A DNA stretch of 64,000 nucleotides from Deltaproteobacteria bacterium CG11_big_fil_rev_8_21_14_0_20_45_16 (GTDB taxonomy: Bacteria > Bdellovibrionota > UBA2394). This document shows positions 36,734-47,124 of this stretch, one piece after another; positions within the stretch are counted from its first letter, which is position 1, and every line of letters begins with the position of its first letter. The notes beneath the pieces were generated by a model, which was given only the letters and a program-made list of their open reading frames with translations, did no database searches and was not told the DNA's origin. The stretch spans positions 72,205 to 136,204 of the forward strand of contig PCXB01000050.1 in the NCBI GenBank assembly GCA_002787535.1, in the 5' to 3' direction. A program made the position numbers and the translations under genes.

Positions 36734-39601
36734 ATGGCAAAAAGCTTTCGTCTCCATGAAGTAGCAAAAGCCCTAGGTGTTCCGCCTAAAAACTTAATGG
36801 CGGAGCTTGGTCAAAAAGGTTTTGAGTTCAAAACCCATATGGCCGCGATTGATGATGCCGTCCTTAAGGCTATTCGAGAAAAACACAGTGATCTGGATGC
36901 CCTTTTGAAAAAATTCAGTTCTGAGGCGGAGGCTGCCCCAAAAAAGCAAAAGTCCTCTAAACCAAAGAGTTCAAAGGTGATTTCACGACGTAGCGTTGTC
37001 AAAAAAAAGACTTCGAAAATAGAGGAAGAAGCTGAGGCTAAAGCTATTCAGGCCGCGCCCAGTATTCAAATTGTTCAAGATCAGAGTGGCGAGACGGTTG
37101 AGCAAAAGGTTATTAAGGGAGGGCTTTTAAGGCGACGACGCGTAGAGCCAGTGCCAGAACCTGTGACTCCGGAGCTCAAGCCAGTCGTAGAAGAAGCGCC
37201 CGCTGAAAATGATTTGGTTGTATCCACGGTAGAACTGACAAGTGATGAGGCGACCATCGAAAGCCATCCTGAAGAAACTCAAGCTGATGAAATTGCGGAT
37301 CAGGTTGAAACCGTTTCTGAGGTGGCAGAAGAAGCTGTTGAAGAAGTTCCTGAAGTAATTGTTGAAGAGCCGAGCCCGTCCGATCGGCCGACTATTGTAG
37401 AAGTTAAACCTTCTGATAGACCTGCGACGGGCGGTAGAGATTTGTCGGCGCCTCGTCGACTCAAAGTCGTAGGAACCTCTACGCCACCGAAACCGGCGGA
37501 GCCAAGACAGCGAAGTGATTTAGCCAAGACCAGGGGAGGGGCGACCACTGGAACGGCTGGGGCTGCCAAGTCTGCGACGGCAAAACCGGCAATCGCATCC
37601 CCACGAGTGGGAGCGCCTGAAGAAGAGGCTGGAGATGATGCTGCTAAACTGAAAGAAGCGGCAAAAAAGAAAGCTGCTGCCTCCCTCAAGAATTGGGAGC
37701 TCCCAAGAGTAACCAAAAAAGATTTGCTTGGGATGACCGAAGAAGTTGAGATTACTCGACCGCTGTCACGTCGAACTAAAAAGGTTACCGTTCGTAGTGA
37801 CAAAAAGCCTAGAATTACAACCCCCAGCCAGCAAAAACGACGAATCAAAATTACGGGCTCGATTACCGTTGCCGATCTTGCCGATCGAATGGGTTTAAAG
37901 GCTGTTGAGTTGGTTCGGAAGTTAATAGCGCAAGGGCAGATGGTAAGCGCTTCTCAGTTGATCGACTTTGATACGGCGACCTTGATAGCTTCAGACTATG
38001 GATACGAAATAGTTAACGTCGAAGAAACGGCTGAAAGTCTCATCAGCTTAAACGCGGAGCCAGAAGAAGAGCTGGACGATACGGCCCGGCAGCCGCGGCC
38101 CGCAGTTGTAACCATCATGGGGCATGTCGATCATGGTAAGACTTCTTTGCTGGATTATATTCGTAAGACTCGAGTCGCCGCAAAAGAGGCAGGAGGAATT
38201 ACGCAACATATTGGAGCCTATCAGGTAGCTCAGGCTGGAAAGTTTATTACGTTTTTAGATACGCCCGGTCATGAAGCTTTTACAAAGATGCGCGCTCGAG
38301 GCGCCTCAGTAACGGATATTGTGATTTTGGTGGTTGCTGCCGATGAAGGGGTTAAACCCCAAACCTTAGAAGCTTTAGCTCATGCTAAGGCGGCAAAAGT
38401 TCCTGTCATTGTCGCCGTGAACAAGATGGATAAGCCTGAAGCCAATCCAGATCGAGTCATGCAAGAACTTTCGGGTCATGAATTAGTACCTGAGGCCTGG
38501 GGTGGTGATACGATTTTTGCAAAAGTCTCCGCTCAAACGGGTGAAGGAATCGACCAATTGCTTGAGATGATTTTATTGCAAGCCGAAGTTCTGGATCTTA
38601 AGGCTAATCCGGATCGGCCAGGGCGAGGTATTATTGTTGAAAGTCGTCTCGATAAAGGCCGAGGGCCTGTGGCGACGGCGGTTATAACAAATGGAACCTT
38701 GCGGGCAGGCGATCCCATTGTTTGTGGCTCGGCTTTTGGAAAAGTAAGGGCTTTGTTTGATGATATGGGAGTCCAGATTAAAGAGGCAGGTCCTTCCAAA
38801 CCCATTGAAATTTTAGGATTTGATATTGTTCCTGAGGTCGGAATCAACCTAACGGCTGTAACAGATGAGACAGTAGCGCGAAGAGCTTCAGAATTATCCT
38901 CGCTCGCTCGAAAAGAAGAAGAAAGTCGAAAATCACAGCGATTGAGTCTTGAGGATATGTTTAGCCGGATGAAAGCTGGCGAAGTTAATGAATTGCGTAT
39001 TGTCCTTAAGGCCGATGTACAAGGTTCGATGGAGGCGCTTGCGGATTCCTTGGAAAAAATTAAGCACGACGAAGTAAAAGTGAATGTCATTTATAAGGCA
39101 GTCGGTGGAATTTCTGAAAGTGATGTGAGTTTAGCAGCTGCTAGTGGAGCGCTCATATTTGGCTTTAACGTCCGACCTTCCTCAGAAGCGAAAGAATTGG
39201 CTTCACGCGAAAATGTTCAAATCAAGTCCTATGGAGTGATTTATGAACTCTTGGATGACGTTAAGGCGGCGATGGAAGGGCTCTTGGCCCCTGAGATTAA
39301 AGAGACCTTGCTGGGTCAGGCAGAAGTCCGGGAGGTCTTTAGTCTTTCGAAGGCCGGTCAAATTGCTGGATGTTTCGTGAAGAGCGGTAAAATTCAGAGA
39401 AACAAACTTGCACGCTTGATTCGGAATTCTGTTGTGATCTACGAGGACAAGGTTTCCGGCTTAAAGCGATTTAAGGAAGATACTCGAGAAGTTGCTGAAG
39501 GCTTTGAATGTGGAATCAAACTTGAAAATTATAATGATATTAAAGTCGACGATGTTATTGAATGCTTCGATCGAGTCGAGTTGGCAAGGGCTGTAGGTTA
39601 A
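36734..39601 (+). CDS. infB: Translation initiation factor IF-2
   Basis: [39 protein letters not shown]-terminal IF2 helices. Confidence 0.98.
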   Translation: MAKSFRLHEVAKALGVPPKNLMAELGQKGFEFKTHMAAIDDAVLKAIREKHSDLDALLKKFSSEAEAAPKKQKSSKPKSSKVISRRSVVKKKTSKIEEEAEAKAIQAAPSIQIVQDQSGETVEQKVIKGGLLRRRRVEPVPEPVTPELKPVVEEAPAENDLVVSTVELTSDEATIESHPEETQADEIADQVETVSEVAEEAVEEVPEVIVEEPSPSDRPTIVEVKPSDRPATGGRDLSAPRRLKVVGTSTPPKPAEPRQRSDLAKTRGGATTGTAGAAKSATAKPAIASPRVGAPEEEAGDDAAKLKEAAKKKAAASLKNWELPRVTKKDLLGMTEEVEITRPLSRRTKKVTVRSDKKPRITTPSQQKRRIKITGSITVADLADRMGLKAVELVRKLIAQGQMVSASQLIDFDTATLIASDYGYEIVNVEETAESLISLNAEPEEELDDTARQPRPAVVTIMGHVDHGKTSLLDYIRKTRVAAKEAGGITQHIGAYQVAQAGKFITFLDTPGHEAFTKMRARGASVTDIVILVVAADEGVKPQTLEALAHAKAAKVPVIVAVNKMDKPEANPDRVMQELSGHELVPEAWGGDTIFAKVSAQTGEGIDQLLEMILLQAEVLDLKANPDRPGRGIIVESRLDKGRGPVATAVITNGTLRAGDPIVCGSAFGKVRALFDDMGVQIKEAGPSKPIEILGFDIVPEVGINLTAVTDETVARRASELSSLARKEEESRKSQRLSLEDMFSRMKAGEVNELRIVLKADVQGSMEALADSLEKIKHDEVKVNVIYKAVGGISESDVSLAAASGALIFGFNVRPSSEAKELASRENVQIKSYGVIYELLDDVKAAMEGLLAPEIKETLLGQAEVREVFSLSKAGQIAGCFVKSGKIQRNKLARLIRNSVVIYEDKVSGLKRFKEDTREVAEGFECGIKLENYNDIKVDDVIECFDRVELARAVG

Positions 39602-39613
39602 GAGTAGAAGATT

Positions 39614-40021
39614 ATGAGTATTTGGGAAAAGAAACATCGATTTAAAAGGTCAGATCGGATCGAGTCCTTGATTCGAGAAGAGCTGGCCCAGCTGATCCCG
39701 AAGAGCATTAGAGATCCGCGAGTTTCCAATCTGACGATTATTGGGGTCGAAATGCGTCCCGATGCTAAATCCGCCGTCGTCCGCGTAAGCAAGATGATGT
39801 CGGGAGAATTTAGAGAGCCAGATGCTACTGAAGAGCGTGAGCTCATAGAGGGGCTCTCTTCCGCATCTGGATTTCTTTTTGAACAATTACGACGACGAAT
39901 TAGCATCCGACATATTCCGAGGCTTGAATTTGAGTATGATGATTCTATCGCAAAGAGTGCTAAGGTTTGGTCATTGCTTAATAAGATAGCGGTCGACAAA
40001 TTATCGGAGAAGAGTGCATGA
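39614..40021 (+). CDS. rbfA: Ribosome-binding factor A
   Basis: RSDRIESLIREELAQLIPKSIRDPRVS; between infB and truB. Confidence 0.95.
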   Translation: MSIWEKKHRFKRSDRIESLIREELAQLIPKSIRDPRVSNLTIIGVEMRPDAKSAVVRVSKMMSGEFREPDATEERELIEGLSSASGFLFEQLRRRISIRHIPRLEFEYDDSIAKSAKVWSLLNKIAVDKLSEKSA

Positions 40022-40791
40022 GTTTACTTCGCTATGCTGAGCATTTGGAGCTGCCGGAACGTCATGGAATTCGTGAGTCGTTTTGGGAATCTGGAATTTT
40101 ATTGATCGATAAGCCTGCGGGAATTTCATCCATGGATGTCATTCGCGTGATTAAGAGGTTGATTCGCGCGCGAAAAATTGGCCATGGCGGAACCCTGGAC
40201 CCTTTTGCTACAGGTTTGTTGCCTATCCTCATCAACTCGGCCACAAGGTTCTCCAACGATATTATGCTTGGTACAAAGGAGTATGAGGGCGTATTCGTTT
40301 TGGGGGAGGCCTTTGATACACAGGATATTACGGGGCGCCCCGTGCAAGACAAGAAGCACGTTCCTGCCGATTTTGATCTTGAGAGTTTGAGAGTCCTGGC
40401 AGCAAAATTCGTCGGACCAATTCAGCAAGTTCCTCCTATTTACTCCGCGATCAAGAAAGACGGGCGAAAACTATACGAATACGCGCGGAGCGATGAAGCC
40501 GTTGAGATTGAGTCACGTGCGGTAGTTGTTGAGGATTTTAAAATTTTGGACTGGGATGGTGTGGACCGGGTCCGCTTCACGGTAAGAGTTCAAAAGGGAG
40601 TTTATGTTCGAAGCTTGATTCATGATCTGGGGGCCTTAGCTGGTTATGGAGCTGTTTTGGCAGAGCTGCGTCGAACTCGAGTTGGCACTCTCTTTATTGA
40701 AGAGGCTGTTCAACTATCGACTTTAAAGTTTGTTTCCGATATTAAAGAAAACCTGAAACCAATAACGAATATTCAAAGGAGTGAGAAATGA
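40018..40791 (+). CDS. truB: tRNA pseudouridine(55) synthase
   Basis: [37 protein letters not shown] overlap with rbfA. Confidence 0.96.
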   Translation: MSLLRYAEHLELPERHGIRESFWESGILLIDKPAGISSMDVIRVIKRLIRARKIGHGGTLDPFATGLLPILINSATRFSNDIMLGTKEYEGVFVLGEAFDTQDITGRPVQDKKHVPADFDLESLRVLAAKFVGPIQQVPPIYSAIKKDGRKLYEYARSDEAVEIESRAVVVEDFKILDWDGVDRVRFTVRVQKGVYVRSLIHDLGALAGYGAVLAELRRTRVGTLFIEEAVQLSTLKFVSDIKENLKPITNIQRSEK

Positions 40792-41054
40792 TCTCACAAG
40801 AAATTAAAACGAAAATCATCTCAGGATTCCGAACTCATGAAAGTGACACGGGTTCGGCGGCCGTTCAAATTGCGGTTTTGAGCGCTCGAATTCAGGAGCT
40901 TACCGAGCATCTTAAAGCTCACAGCAAAGACTTTTCAACACGTCGGGGCTTGTTGCGACTTGTAGGGCGACGTCGACGATTGTTGAATTATCTAAAGAAT
41001 AATGATCTTAAGCAGTACTCTGATTTGATCGCTCGCTTAGGCCTACGAAAATAA
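40788..41054 (+). CDS. rpsO: 30S ribosomal protein S15
   Basis: [60 protein letters not shown] overlap with truB. Confidence 0.98.
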   Translation: MISQEIKTKIISGFRTHESDTGSAAVQIAVLSARIQELTEHLKAHSKDFSTRRGLLRLVGRRRRLLNYLKNNDLKQYSDLIARLGLRK

Positions 41055-41056
41055 AT

Positions 41057-41119
41057 AATCACCCTGGGTGTTTATAAAAGAAAATGAGAAAGGTGATTCA
41101 CTTTTTTGAAGGGAATCAT
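41057..41119 (+). promoter_or_regulatory. Candidate pnp leader with two mutually exclusive hairpins
   Basis: AATCACC (41057-41063) can pair GGTGATT (41092-41098); GTGATTC (41093-41099) can alternatively pair GAATCAT (41113-41119). Confidence 0.5.
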
Positions 41120-41144
41120 GTGTAAAGAAAATGGAAATTTTTAA
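41118..41144 (+). other. Candidate 8-codon uORF (MCKENGNF) overlapping the pnp start
   Basis: SD-like GAAGGGA (41108-41114) is next to this ATG; the pnp ATG is at 41131 in a different frame with no strong SD of its own. Confidence 0.4.
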
Positions 41145-43251
41145 AACAAATGTATTTGGTAAAGAAATCTCAATTGAAACAGGACGCATGGCTAAACAGG
41201 CTGCCGGGGCGACAGTCGTGCGCTGCGGGGACACGATGGTTTTGGCGACAGTTTGTATGTCGCCAGAGATGCGAGATGGTCAGGATTTTTTTCCTTTAAG
41301 CGTGGAATTTCAGGAAAAAACTTATTCAGCAGGAAAAATCCCAGGAGGGTATTTTAAAAGAGAAGGGAAATTAAGTGAGCACGAGGTTTTAACTTCTCGT
41401 CTAATAGATCGGCCTATCCGGCCCTTATTTCCAGAAGGTTTCATGAATGAAACCCAAATCATCGTAACGGTTATTTCGGCTGACAAAGTAAATGAGCCAG
41501 ATGTTCTTGGGCTTATTGGGGCTTCTGCGGCACTGAGTATTTCGGGCCTGCCTTTTGACGGACCTGTGGCAGCGGTTAGAGTGGGTCGAATCGGTGGAAA
41601 GTTTGTTCTAAATGCATCTCGATCTGAGATGGAAGATTCGGATCTTAATATTTTGGTGGCTGGAACAGCCTCGGCCATTGTGATGGTTGAGGGTGGCGCA
41701 CATGAATTACCTGAATCGATTATGGTTGAAGCCTTATTTTTTGCGCACAAAGAAATTCAGCCGTTAATTGAGCTTCAGAAACAAATGAAAGCAAAGCTGA
41801 GCAAGCCTGCGATTGAGTGGACGGCGCCTGCTAAAAACGAAGAGCTCGAAAAATTTGTGCGAGCCGAATATTACAATAAACTATCTGAAGCCCTTCAAAT
41901 TAAAATCAAGCTGGATCGCTATTCGGCAAAAAATAAATTGAAATCTGAAGCCAAAGAGGCGGCGGTTGCGAAGTTTGCAGGAGAAAAAGTTAAGGAAGAT
42001 TCTATTAAGAAAATTGTCACAAATCTTTTCGATACAATGGGATCCGATATTATGCGAAAGCAGATTCTTGACACTAAAAAGCGAATTGACGGTCGGGATC
42101 TTCAGACGGTTCGTGCCATTAGCATCGAAACGGGAGTTCTGCCACGAGCGCATGGAAGCACTCTCTTTACAAGAGGTGAAACCCAGGCTTTGGTTTCTTG
42201 CACACTTGGGGCAGCGGATGATTCTCAGCGAATAGATGCGTTATGGGGTGATTACGAAAAGCATTTTCTACTACACTATAACTTCCCTCCTTTTTCGGTG
42301 GGTGAAGTAAAGCCCATGCGCGGGCCTTCTCGTCGCGATATTGGCCATGGGAATCTCGCCGAGAGGTCCTTGAAAGAGTTGGTTCCTTCCAAGAAAGACT
42401 TCCCTTATACGATTCGAATTGTTTCCGACATTTTGGAGAGTAATGGAAGCAGTTCTATGGCGACGGTATGTGGCGGATGCTTAGCCTTGATGGACGCTGG
42501 AGTTCCAGGAATGAGACCCGTTGCTGGAATTGCCATGGGACTTATCGCTGAAGGTGACAAAGCTGAAGTTCTCACTGATATCCTTGGGGATGAAGATCAT
42601 ATCGGAGATATGGATTTTAAAGTTACGGGCACCGACAAGGGCGTCACTGGTTTTCAGATGGATACAAAAATTTCGGGCATCAGTATGGAATTGATGAGCA
42701 CCGCTTTAAATAGGGCTAAAGATGCTCGTCTTTTTATCTTAGAAAAGATGAACGCAGTCTTAGGTAAGTCTCGAAGCGAAATGTCAGAGTTTGCGCCTAA
42801 GATGAAGAGCATTCAAGTTCGTCAAAGCAAGATTAAAGATGTGATTGGACCTGGCGGTAAAAATATCAAAGGTGTGATTGAAGCAACGGGTGCAAAGATT
42901 GATATTAGCGACGATGGTACTGTTAATATTTTCTCGACCGATCCTAAGATGGCGGAGAAAGCCATTGATTTGATCGAGGCTCTAACTGGAGAAATCGAAA
43001 TTGGTCGTATTTATAATGGTGTGGTTCGCAAAATTGTTGATTTCGGAGCCTTTGTAAATATTGCCCCTGGGACGGATGGCCTTGTTCACATTTCCGAACT
43101 TGATTTCGATCGAGTAACGAGAGTGGAAGATATTGTTAAGGAAGGCGATCAGATTCCTGTAAAGGTTTTAGAAATTGACCGACAGGGTCGAATTCGGCTG
43201 AGCCGGAAAGCTGCATTAGAAGAAGATTCTGCGGAATCCGAAGCAAAATAG
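41131..43251 (+). CDS. pnp: Polyribonucleotide nucleotidyltransferase
   Basis: Two RNase PH cores, KH (IGPGGKNIKGVIEATGAKIDI) and S1 domains; follows rpsO. Confidence 0.98.
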   Translation: MEIFKTNVFGKEISIETGRMAKQAAGATVVRCGDTMVLATVCMSPEMRDGQDFFPLSVEFQEKTYSAGKIPGGYFKREGKLSEHEVLTSRLIDRPIRPLFPEGFMNETQIIVTVISADKVNEPDVLGLIGASAALSISGLPFDGPVAAVRVGRIGGKFVLNASRSEMEDSDLNILVAGTASAIVMVEGGAHELPESIMVEALFFAHKEIQPLIELQKQMKAKLSKPAIEWTAPAKNEELEKFVRAEYYNKLSEALQIKIKLDRYSAKNKLKSEAKEAAVAKFAGEKVKEDSIKKIVTNLFDTMGSDIMRKQILDTKKRIDGRDLQTVRAISIETGVLPRAHGSTLFTRGETQALVSCTLGAADDSQRIDALWGDYEKHFLLHYNFPPFSVGEVKPMRGPSRRDIGHGNLAERSLKELVPSKKDFPYTIRIVSDILESNGSSSMATVCGGCLALMDAGVPGMRPVAGIAMGLIAEGDKAEVLTDILGDEDHIGDMDFKVTGTDKGVTGFQMDTKISGISMELMSTALNRAKDARLFILEKMNAVLGKSRSEMSEFAPKMKSIQVRQSKIKDVIGPGGKNIKGVIEATGAKIDISDDGTVNIFSTDPKMAEKAIDLIEALTGEIEIGRIYNGVVRKIVDFGAFVNIAPGTDGLVHISELDFDRVTRVEDIVKEGDQIPVKVLEIDRQGRIRLSRKAALEEDSAESEAK

Positions 43252-43302
43252 TTCATTCGTAGGCTTGGATTGGTTTGGTTTTTGTAAGATGAGGTTTTAA
43301 CT

Positions 43303-44247
43303 ATGAGTGCATCCGTTGGCTTAGATGCAAAGACTCTTCTCGAGGAATTTAAGGATTATTTGCAGATTCAACGTGCCGTGGCCTCTAATACCTTGTCGAG
43401 TTATCAGGCTGATCTTCGTCAGTTTTTTGAATTTTTGAATCCTGAAAAGGGTGTAATTGATTTTTCAAAAGTTAATGAAGCGAGGGTTCGAGCTTTTTTA
43501 GATCATCTGGCGGATCAGCAAATATCTCTTCGAAGCATACAGCGAAAAATTACGGCGCTTAGAATTTTGTATAAATTTCTGATTTTTAAATCCTATGTAG
43601 AGGCGTCTCCCATGGAAAAGATTAAGACGCCACGCCTCAAAGTAAGTTTGCCTGAGGTTTTTTCGGTTGAGGAAGTGGGACGACTATTAAGTGCGCCTGA
43701 AAAGCAAACGGATTTGGGATTGAGAGATGGGGCCATGTTTGAAATCATGTATTCTTGTGGCCTTCGAGTTACGGAGTTGTTGGATTTGGAGCTTGGGTCG
43801 ATCAAGTGGGATGACGGATCTTTAGTTGTAAGGGGTAAACGAGACAAAGAGCGATGGGTTCCAATGGGGAAGGAGGCGCTTCAAGCGCTCAGGGCCTATC
43901 TCGAGAAGTCGAGGGCCAAGCTTATGAAGGGTCGTTATCATGATTTTGTATTTGTAAATAATCGTGGCCTTCGACTAACCCGGCAGGGTTTTTGGAAGAT
44001 ACTAAAGGCTTATGCTCAGAGGCTGAGCTTTAAAAAGGATATTCATCCGCATATTCTGAGACATTCGTTTGCCTCCCATATGCTTGAAGGTGGTGCCGAT
44101 CTTCGGAGCATTCAAGAACTCCTTGGACACTCCGATATCGCTACAACCCAAATTTATACTCAAGTCAACGCAAAGAAACTTCTCAATGATTACGAGAAAT
44201 ATCATCCTCGCATGAAAGCTCCTTCTGAAGTAACATCTTCAACATAG
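43303..44247 (+). CDS. xerD: Tyrosine recombinase XerC/D-like
   Basis: Catalytic residues in CGLRVTELLDL, HILRHSFASHMLEGG, LGHSDIATTQIYTQV. Confidence 0.93.
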   Translation: MSASVGLDAKTLLEEFKDYLQIQRAVASNTLSSYQADLRQFFEFLNPEKGVIDFSKVNEARVRAFLDHLADQQISLRSIQRKITALRILYKFLIFKSYVEASPMEKIKTPRLKVSLPEVFSVEEVGRLLSAPEKQTDLGLRDGAMFEIMYSCGLRVTELLDLELGSIKWDDGSLVVRGKRDKERWVPMGKEALQALRAYLEKSRAKLMKGRYHDFVFVNNRGLRLTRQGFWKILKAYAQRLSFKKDIHPHILRHSFASHMLEGGADLRSIQELLGHSDIATTQIYTQVNAKKLLNDYEKYHPRMKAPSEVTSST

Positions 44248-44250
44248 GGT

Positions 44251-45162
44251 GTGGGGATGTCGACTAATCAGGAGACGCAAAACTTAAAAGAGGCGAGGGG
44301 CGATAAGGGGCTCATCCGAGCAGCTGAAGCCGAATCACTAGTTGTCACCGAAAAATTTACAGTGGTTTTACCTCAATGGACCGGGCCATACGATCTTTTG
44401 CTCCAAGTTATTCAGGAGCAGAATCTCAATCTATTTGATCTCAATATTTCAGTTTTGCTTGATCATTATCTTCAGTACCTCGAGCAGTTGGAGGCGATTG
44501 ATATTGATGAGGCTGGGGAATTCGTCGTGGTTGCGGCCACCTTGGCCCAGATTAAATCCAAGATGTTGCTCCCCGTTGACCCTAATGAGAAGACAGAGGA
44601 AGAAGAGGAAGATCCGAGAGCGGAACTTGTTCGTTATCTCATCGAGTACCAGAAGATTAAGCAGGCCGCGGATCAACTGAGAGACCGACCACTTCTGGGA
44701 CGGGATGTTTTTGTAAAGGGTGCTCGAGAAGTATTCGAAGGCTTAGAATCTGAGGGTCATGGCAAACTATTTCAGTTGGTCAAGGGTTTTCAAAAAGCCC
44801 TGGCTCGAGCCGATATCCAGCTCCCCTTTGAAGTTGAGATGGAAGACGTTTCCGTAAGCGATCGCTTTCAAGAAGTTTTCAGTCGGGTTCAAATTCAGAA
44901 AGAAGTTTGTTTTGATGATTTTTTACCAAGTGGTCGTTCCAAGAGTTATTTGATCGCCAGTTTTTTGGCGGTTTTGGAGCTTGTAAGGATGAAGAAGATT
45001 TCGATTCTTCAAAGAATAATTGATGGGCCATTATTCTTAATTTATCGAGAAGGGGCAACCTCCGAAGACGTTGTTCATTCTGAATTTGATGAAGCCTTAG
45101 AACTTGAAGGAGGTTCTTCGGAAGTTGAAACAGCCATAAGTGAGGTGATGCATGAGTCTTGA
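44251..45162 (+). CDS. scpA: Segregation and condensation protein A
   Basis: GPYDLLLQVIQEQNLNLFDLNISVLLDHYLQYL..AATLAQIKSKMLLP; next to scpB. Confidence 0.93.
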   Translation: MGMSTNQETQNLKEARGDKGLIRAAEAESLVVTEKFTVVLPQWTGPYDLLLQVIQEQNLNLFDLNISVLLDHYLQYLEQLEAIDIDEAGEFVVVAATLAQIKSKMLLPVDPNEKTEEEEEDPRAELVRYLIEYQKIKQAADQLRDRPLLGRDVFVKGAREVFEGLESEGHGKLFQLVKGFQKALARADIQLPFEVEMEDVSVSDRFQEVFSRVQIQKEVCFDDFLPSGRSKSYLIASFLAVLELVRMKKISILQRIIDGPLFLIYREGATSEDVVHSEFDEALELEGGSSEVETAISEVMHES

Positions 45163-45943
45163 AAAGAAAGCTCTTATTGAAGGTGTTTTGTTTGCTTCGA
45201 CGCATCCAGTTTCGGCCAAGACTTTGGCAGAAGTGCTAGAGTTTGAGGTAGAAGATGTAAAAAACATCATTGGCGAAATGCAGGAAGACTATGCGCAAGA
45301 CTGGCGAGGAATCTGGCTAACCGTCGTGGCCGGAGGCTATCAGCTTCGAACAAAACCAGAATTAAAAGAGACGATGGCTAAATTCTATGAAAGAAAGCCC
45401 CCTCGTTTGAGCCAAGCTATGCTGGAGACCATGGCAATCATCGCCTACAAGCAGCCTGTAACACGTCCGGAGATTGATCGGATACGAGGCGTTGATTCAT
45501 CGGGCGTATTAAAAAGTCTCTTGGATCGCGAGCTTGTGGAAATGCGTGGACGAAGTGAGTCGGTGGGTAATCCTGTCTTGTATGCGACGACACCGAAGTT
45601 TCTTGAATGGTTTCAGATCAATTCCTTAGGCGATTTACCTCCGCTAACAGAGATAGAAGCTTTAAATGTTATGGCGGAGGAAGGCTCAGAGAATCTTTTG
45701 CAACTTCTAAACAAAGATGAGGGCTTGAGTGTTGAGGACCTTCGCGATTTGGATGATACCTTATTGGATGTCGCCCGAACGCACCGACGAATTCAGTTGG
45801 ATGAGAAGGAAGATGCCGATGAAGCTGTTTCGGCCGTAGGGGAAGAGACAAGCGAATTGCAAACATCCATGCCGGTTGAATTGTTAATGGAAAATCTTCG
45901 GGTTTCGCCAGAAGACCCATCTTTCCAGTCTAAAAGTATTTAG
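45152..45943 (+). CDS. scpB: Segregation and condensation protein B
   Basis: PRLSQAMLETMAIIAYKQPVTRPEIDRIRGVDSSGVLKSLLDRELVEMRGR. Confidence 0.94.
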   Translation: MSLEKKALIEGVLFASTHPVSAKTLAEVLEFEVEDVKNIIGEMQEDYAQDWRGIWLTVVAGGYQLRTKPELKETMAKFYERKPPRLSQAMLETMAIIAYKQPVTRPEIDRIRGVDSSGVLKSLLDRELVEMRGRSESVGNPVLYATTPKFLEWFQINSLGDLPPLTEIEALNVMAEEGSENLLQLLNKDEGLSVEDLRDLDDTLLDVARTHRRIQLDEKEDADEAVSAVGEETSELQTSMPVELLMENLRVSPEDPSFQSKSI

Positions 45944-45944
45944 T

Positions 45945-47009
45945 TTACCGTCTTGGCGAATGATAGAAAAAATGTTCTTGAGATTGATAAACATCCATAA
46001 GAGTCGTCAGTAAATCCATTTGGCCTGTTAGAAATAGAGATTGATATAAACTTAGGCCTTCGTAGTCGGTCCCCTTGGGAAGGGCGAGACAAAACTCCAT
46101 TGGACTCATTTGGGAGATTAACTTTTTAAGTTTATCTTCGGCTTGTTCAGGATTCTTTCCTTTGACAAGTCGGCTAAGAGTTTGTGCTGCCTGACTAAGC
46201 CGTATCTCCATCTGAGCTTCGAAACTAAAGATCCCGCGTGGAAGCTTGCGCTTTGATGGATGCTGGTCGGCGGTCAAATTGTAAATGTTAAAGTACTCTT
46301 CTAGAAGTGGACCAGCATTCGAGTCGGGCATGTTCTCCGCGAGCAATCTGATCGCGTGTTCGATTTTTTCAAGAAAATAGCGAGCCCGGATATTCTTTGC
46401 CTCGTCGATGCCAAAGAGATCACGATGGAGTTGATTGGGAAGGCCTTCGTCTTCGGTAAGTGGAAAGGCCTGGGCGAATCTCTGGTATTGAAGACTGAGT
46501 CTTTCTAGCATATTCGCTTCCCCTGAAGCGCTAGGGACCATTCTATGAGCGTAATAGAATGCCTCTGCCTCTGCCTGACTTAAGAGGCGGTGGAAAACAG
46601 AATTAAAACTCCGAATTTGTTGTAAAGCCATCTGTAAGTCCGCCGCGTTGTGGTTTTTACGAACATTAGAAATCAGTTTAAGCTCTTCGGCGTGGGCTAA
46701 ATTTGTGGCCTTTTTTAGAATGTCCACGTTAGGAAAAAGAAAATAAATCCCAGGGATGGTTTGATAGAGGGCAACGAAGCGATCGAGGGCAAACTGACTG
46801 GCGTCTAAACGCTCAAGTTGATCTAAATGTTCATCAACGCTTTGAGGGTCAGCCCTAACGACCGCTTGACGAAAACCAGCGCTCAAGGATTTCATTTCTT
46901 CCGAGCAAGCAGAAAGAATATCGCGGGCTCTTGCTTCGGAAAGGAGGCATAGAAAAACTATGATACTAAGGCCAACTTTTGAAAAAAATCGCAACCATCT
47001 CCCTGACAT
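45945..47009 (-). CDS. Predicted exported protein of unknown function
   Basis: Signal-like N-terminus (VGLSIIVFLCLLSEARA), helical; no family recognised. Confidence 0.6.
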   Translation of the reverse strand: MSGRWLRFFSKVGLSIIVFLCLLSEARARDILSACSEEMKSLSAGFRQAVVRADPQSVDEHLDQLERLDASQFALDRFVALYQTIPGIYFLFPNVDILKKATNLAHAEELKLISNVRKNHNAADLQMALQQIRSFNSVFHRLLSQAEAEAFYYAHRMVPSASGEANMLERLSLQYQRFAQAFPLTEDEGLPNQLHRDLFGIDEAKNIRARYFLEKIEHAIRLLAENMPDSNAGPLLEEYFNIYNLTADQHPSKRKLPRGIFSFEAQMEIRLSQAAQTLSRLVKGKNPEQAEDKLKKLISQMSPMEFCLALPKGTDYEGLSLYQSLFLTGQMDLLTTLMDVYQSQEHFFYHSPRR

Positions 47010-47124
47010 TCGTTCTATTCAAGACGATAAAAAGTCTCTATGACAAGGTTTATTGTGCCGAGCGTCATTTTTTCTAAATAGATTTAAATGGGGCTCACAT
47101 TTAAAAGTTAATTATATTCATCAC

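Noticed and set aside
37300-37848. 182-aa minus-strand ORF inside infB
   Set aside because: Antisense to the low-complexity N-terminal half of IF-2; composition is Ala/Ser/Val-rich, as expected from the reverse frame; no RBS or domain.
38533-39090. 185-aa minus-strand ORF inside infB
   Set aside because: Lies fully within the conserved infB GTPase/C-terminal region; no recognisable protein features.
43303-44247. Integrase of a mobile element
   Set aside because: XerD-like sequence adjacent to scpA-scpB with no att repeats or cargo; better explained as a housekeeping recombinase.
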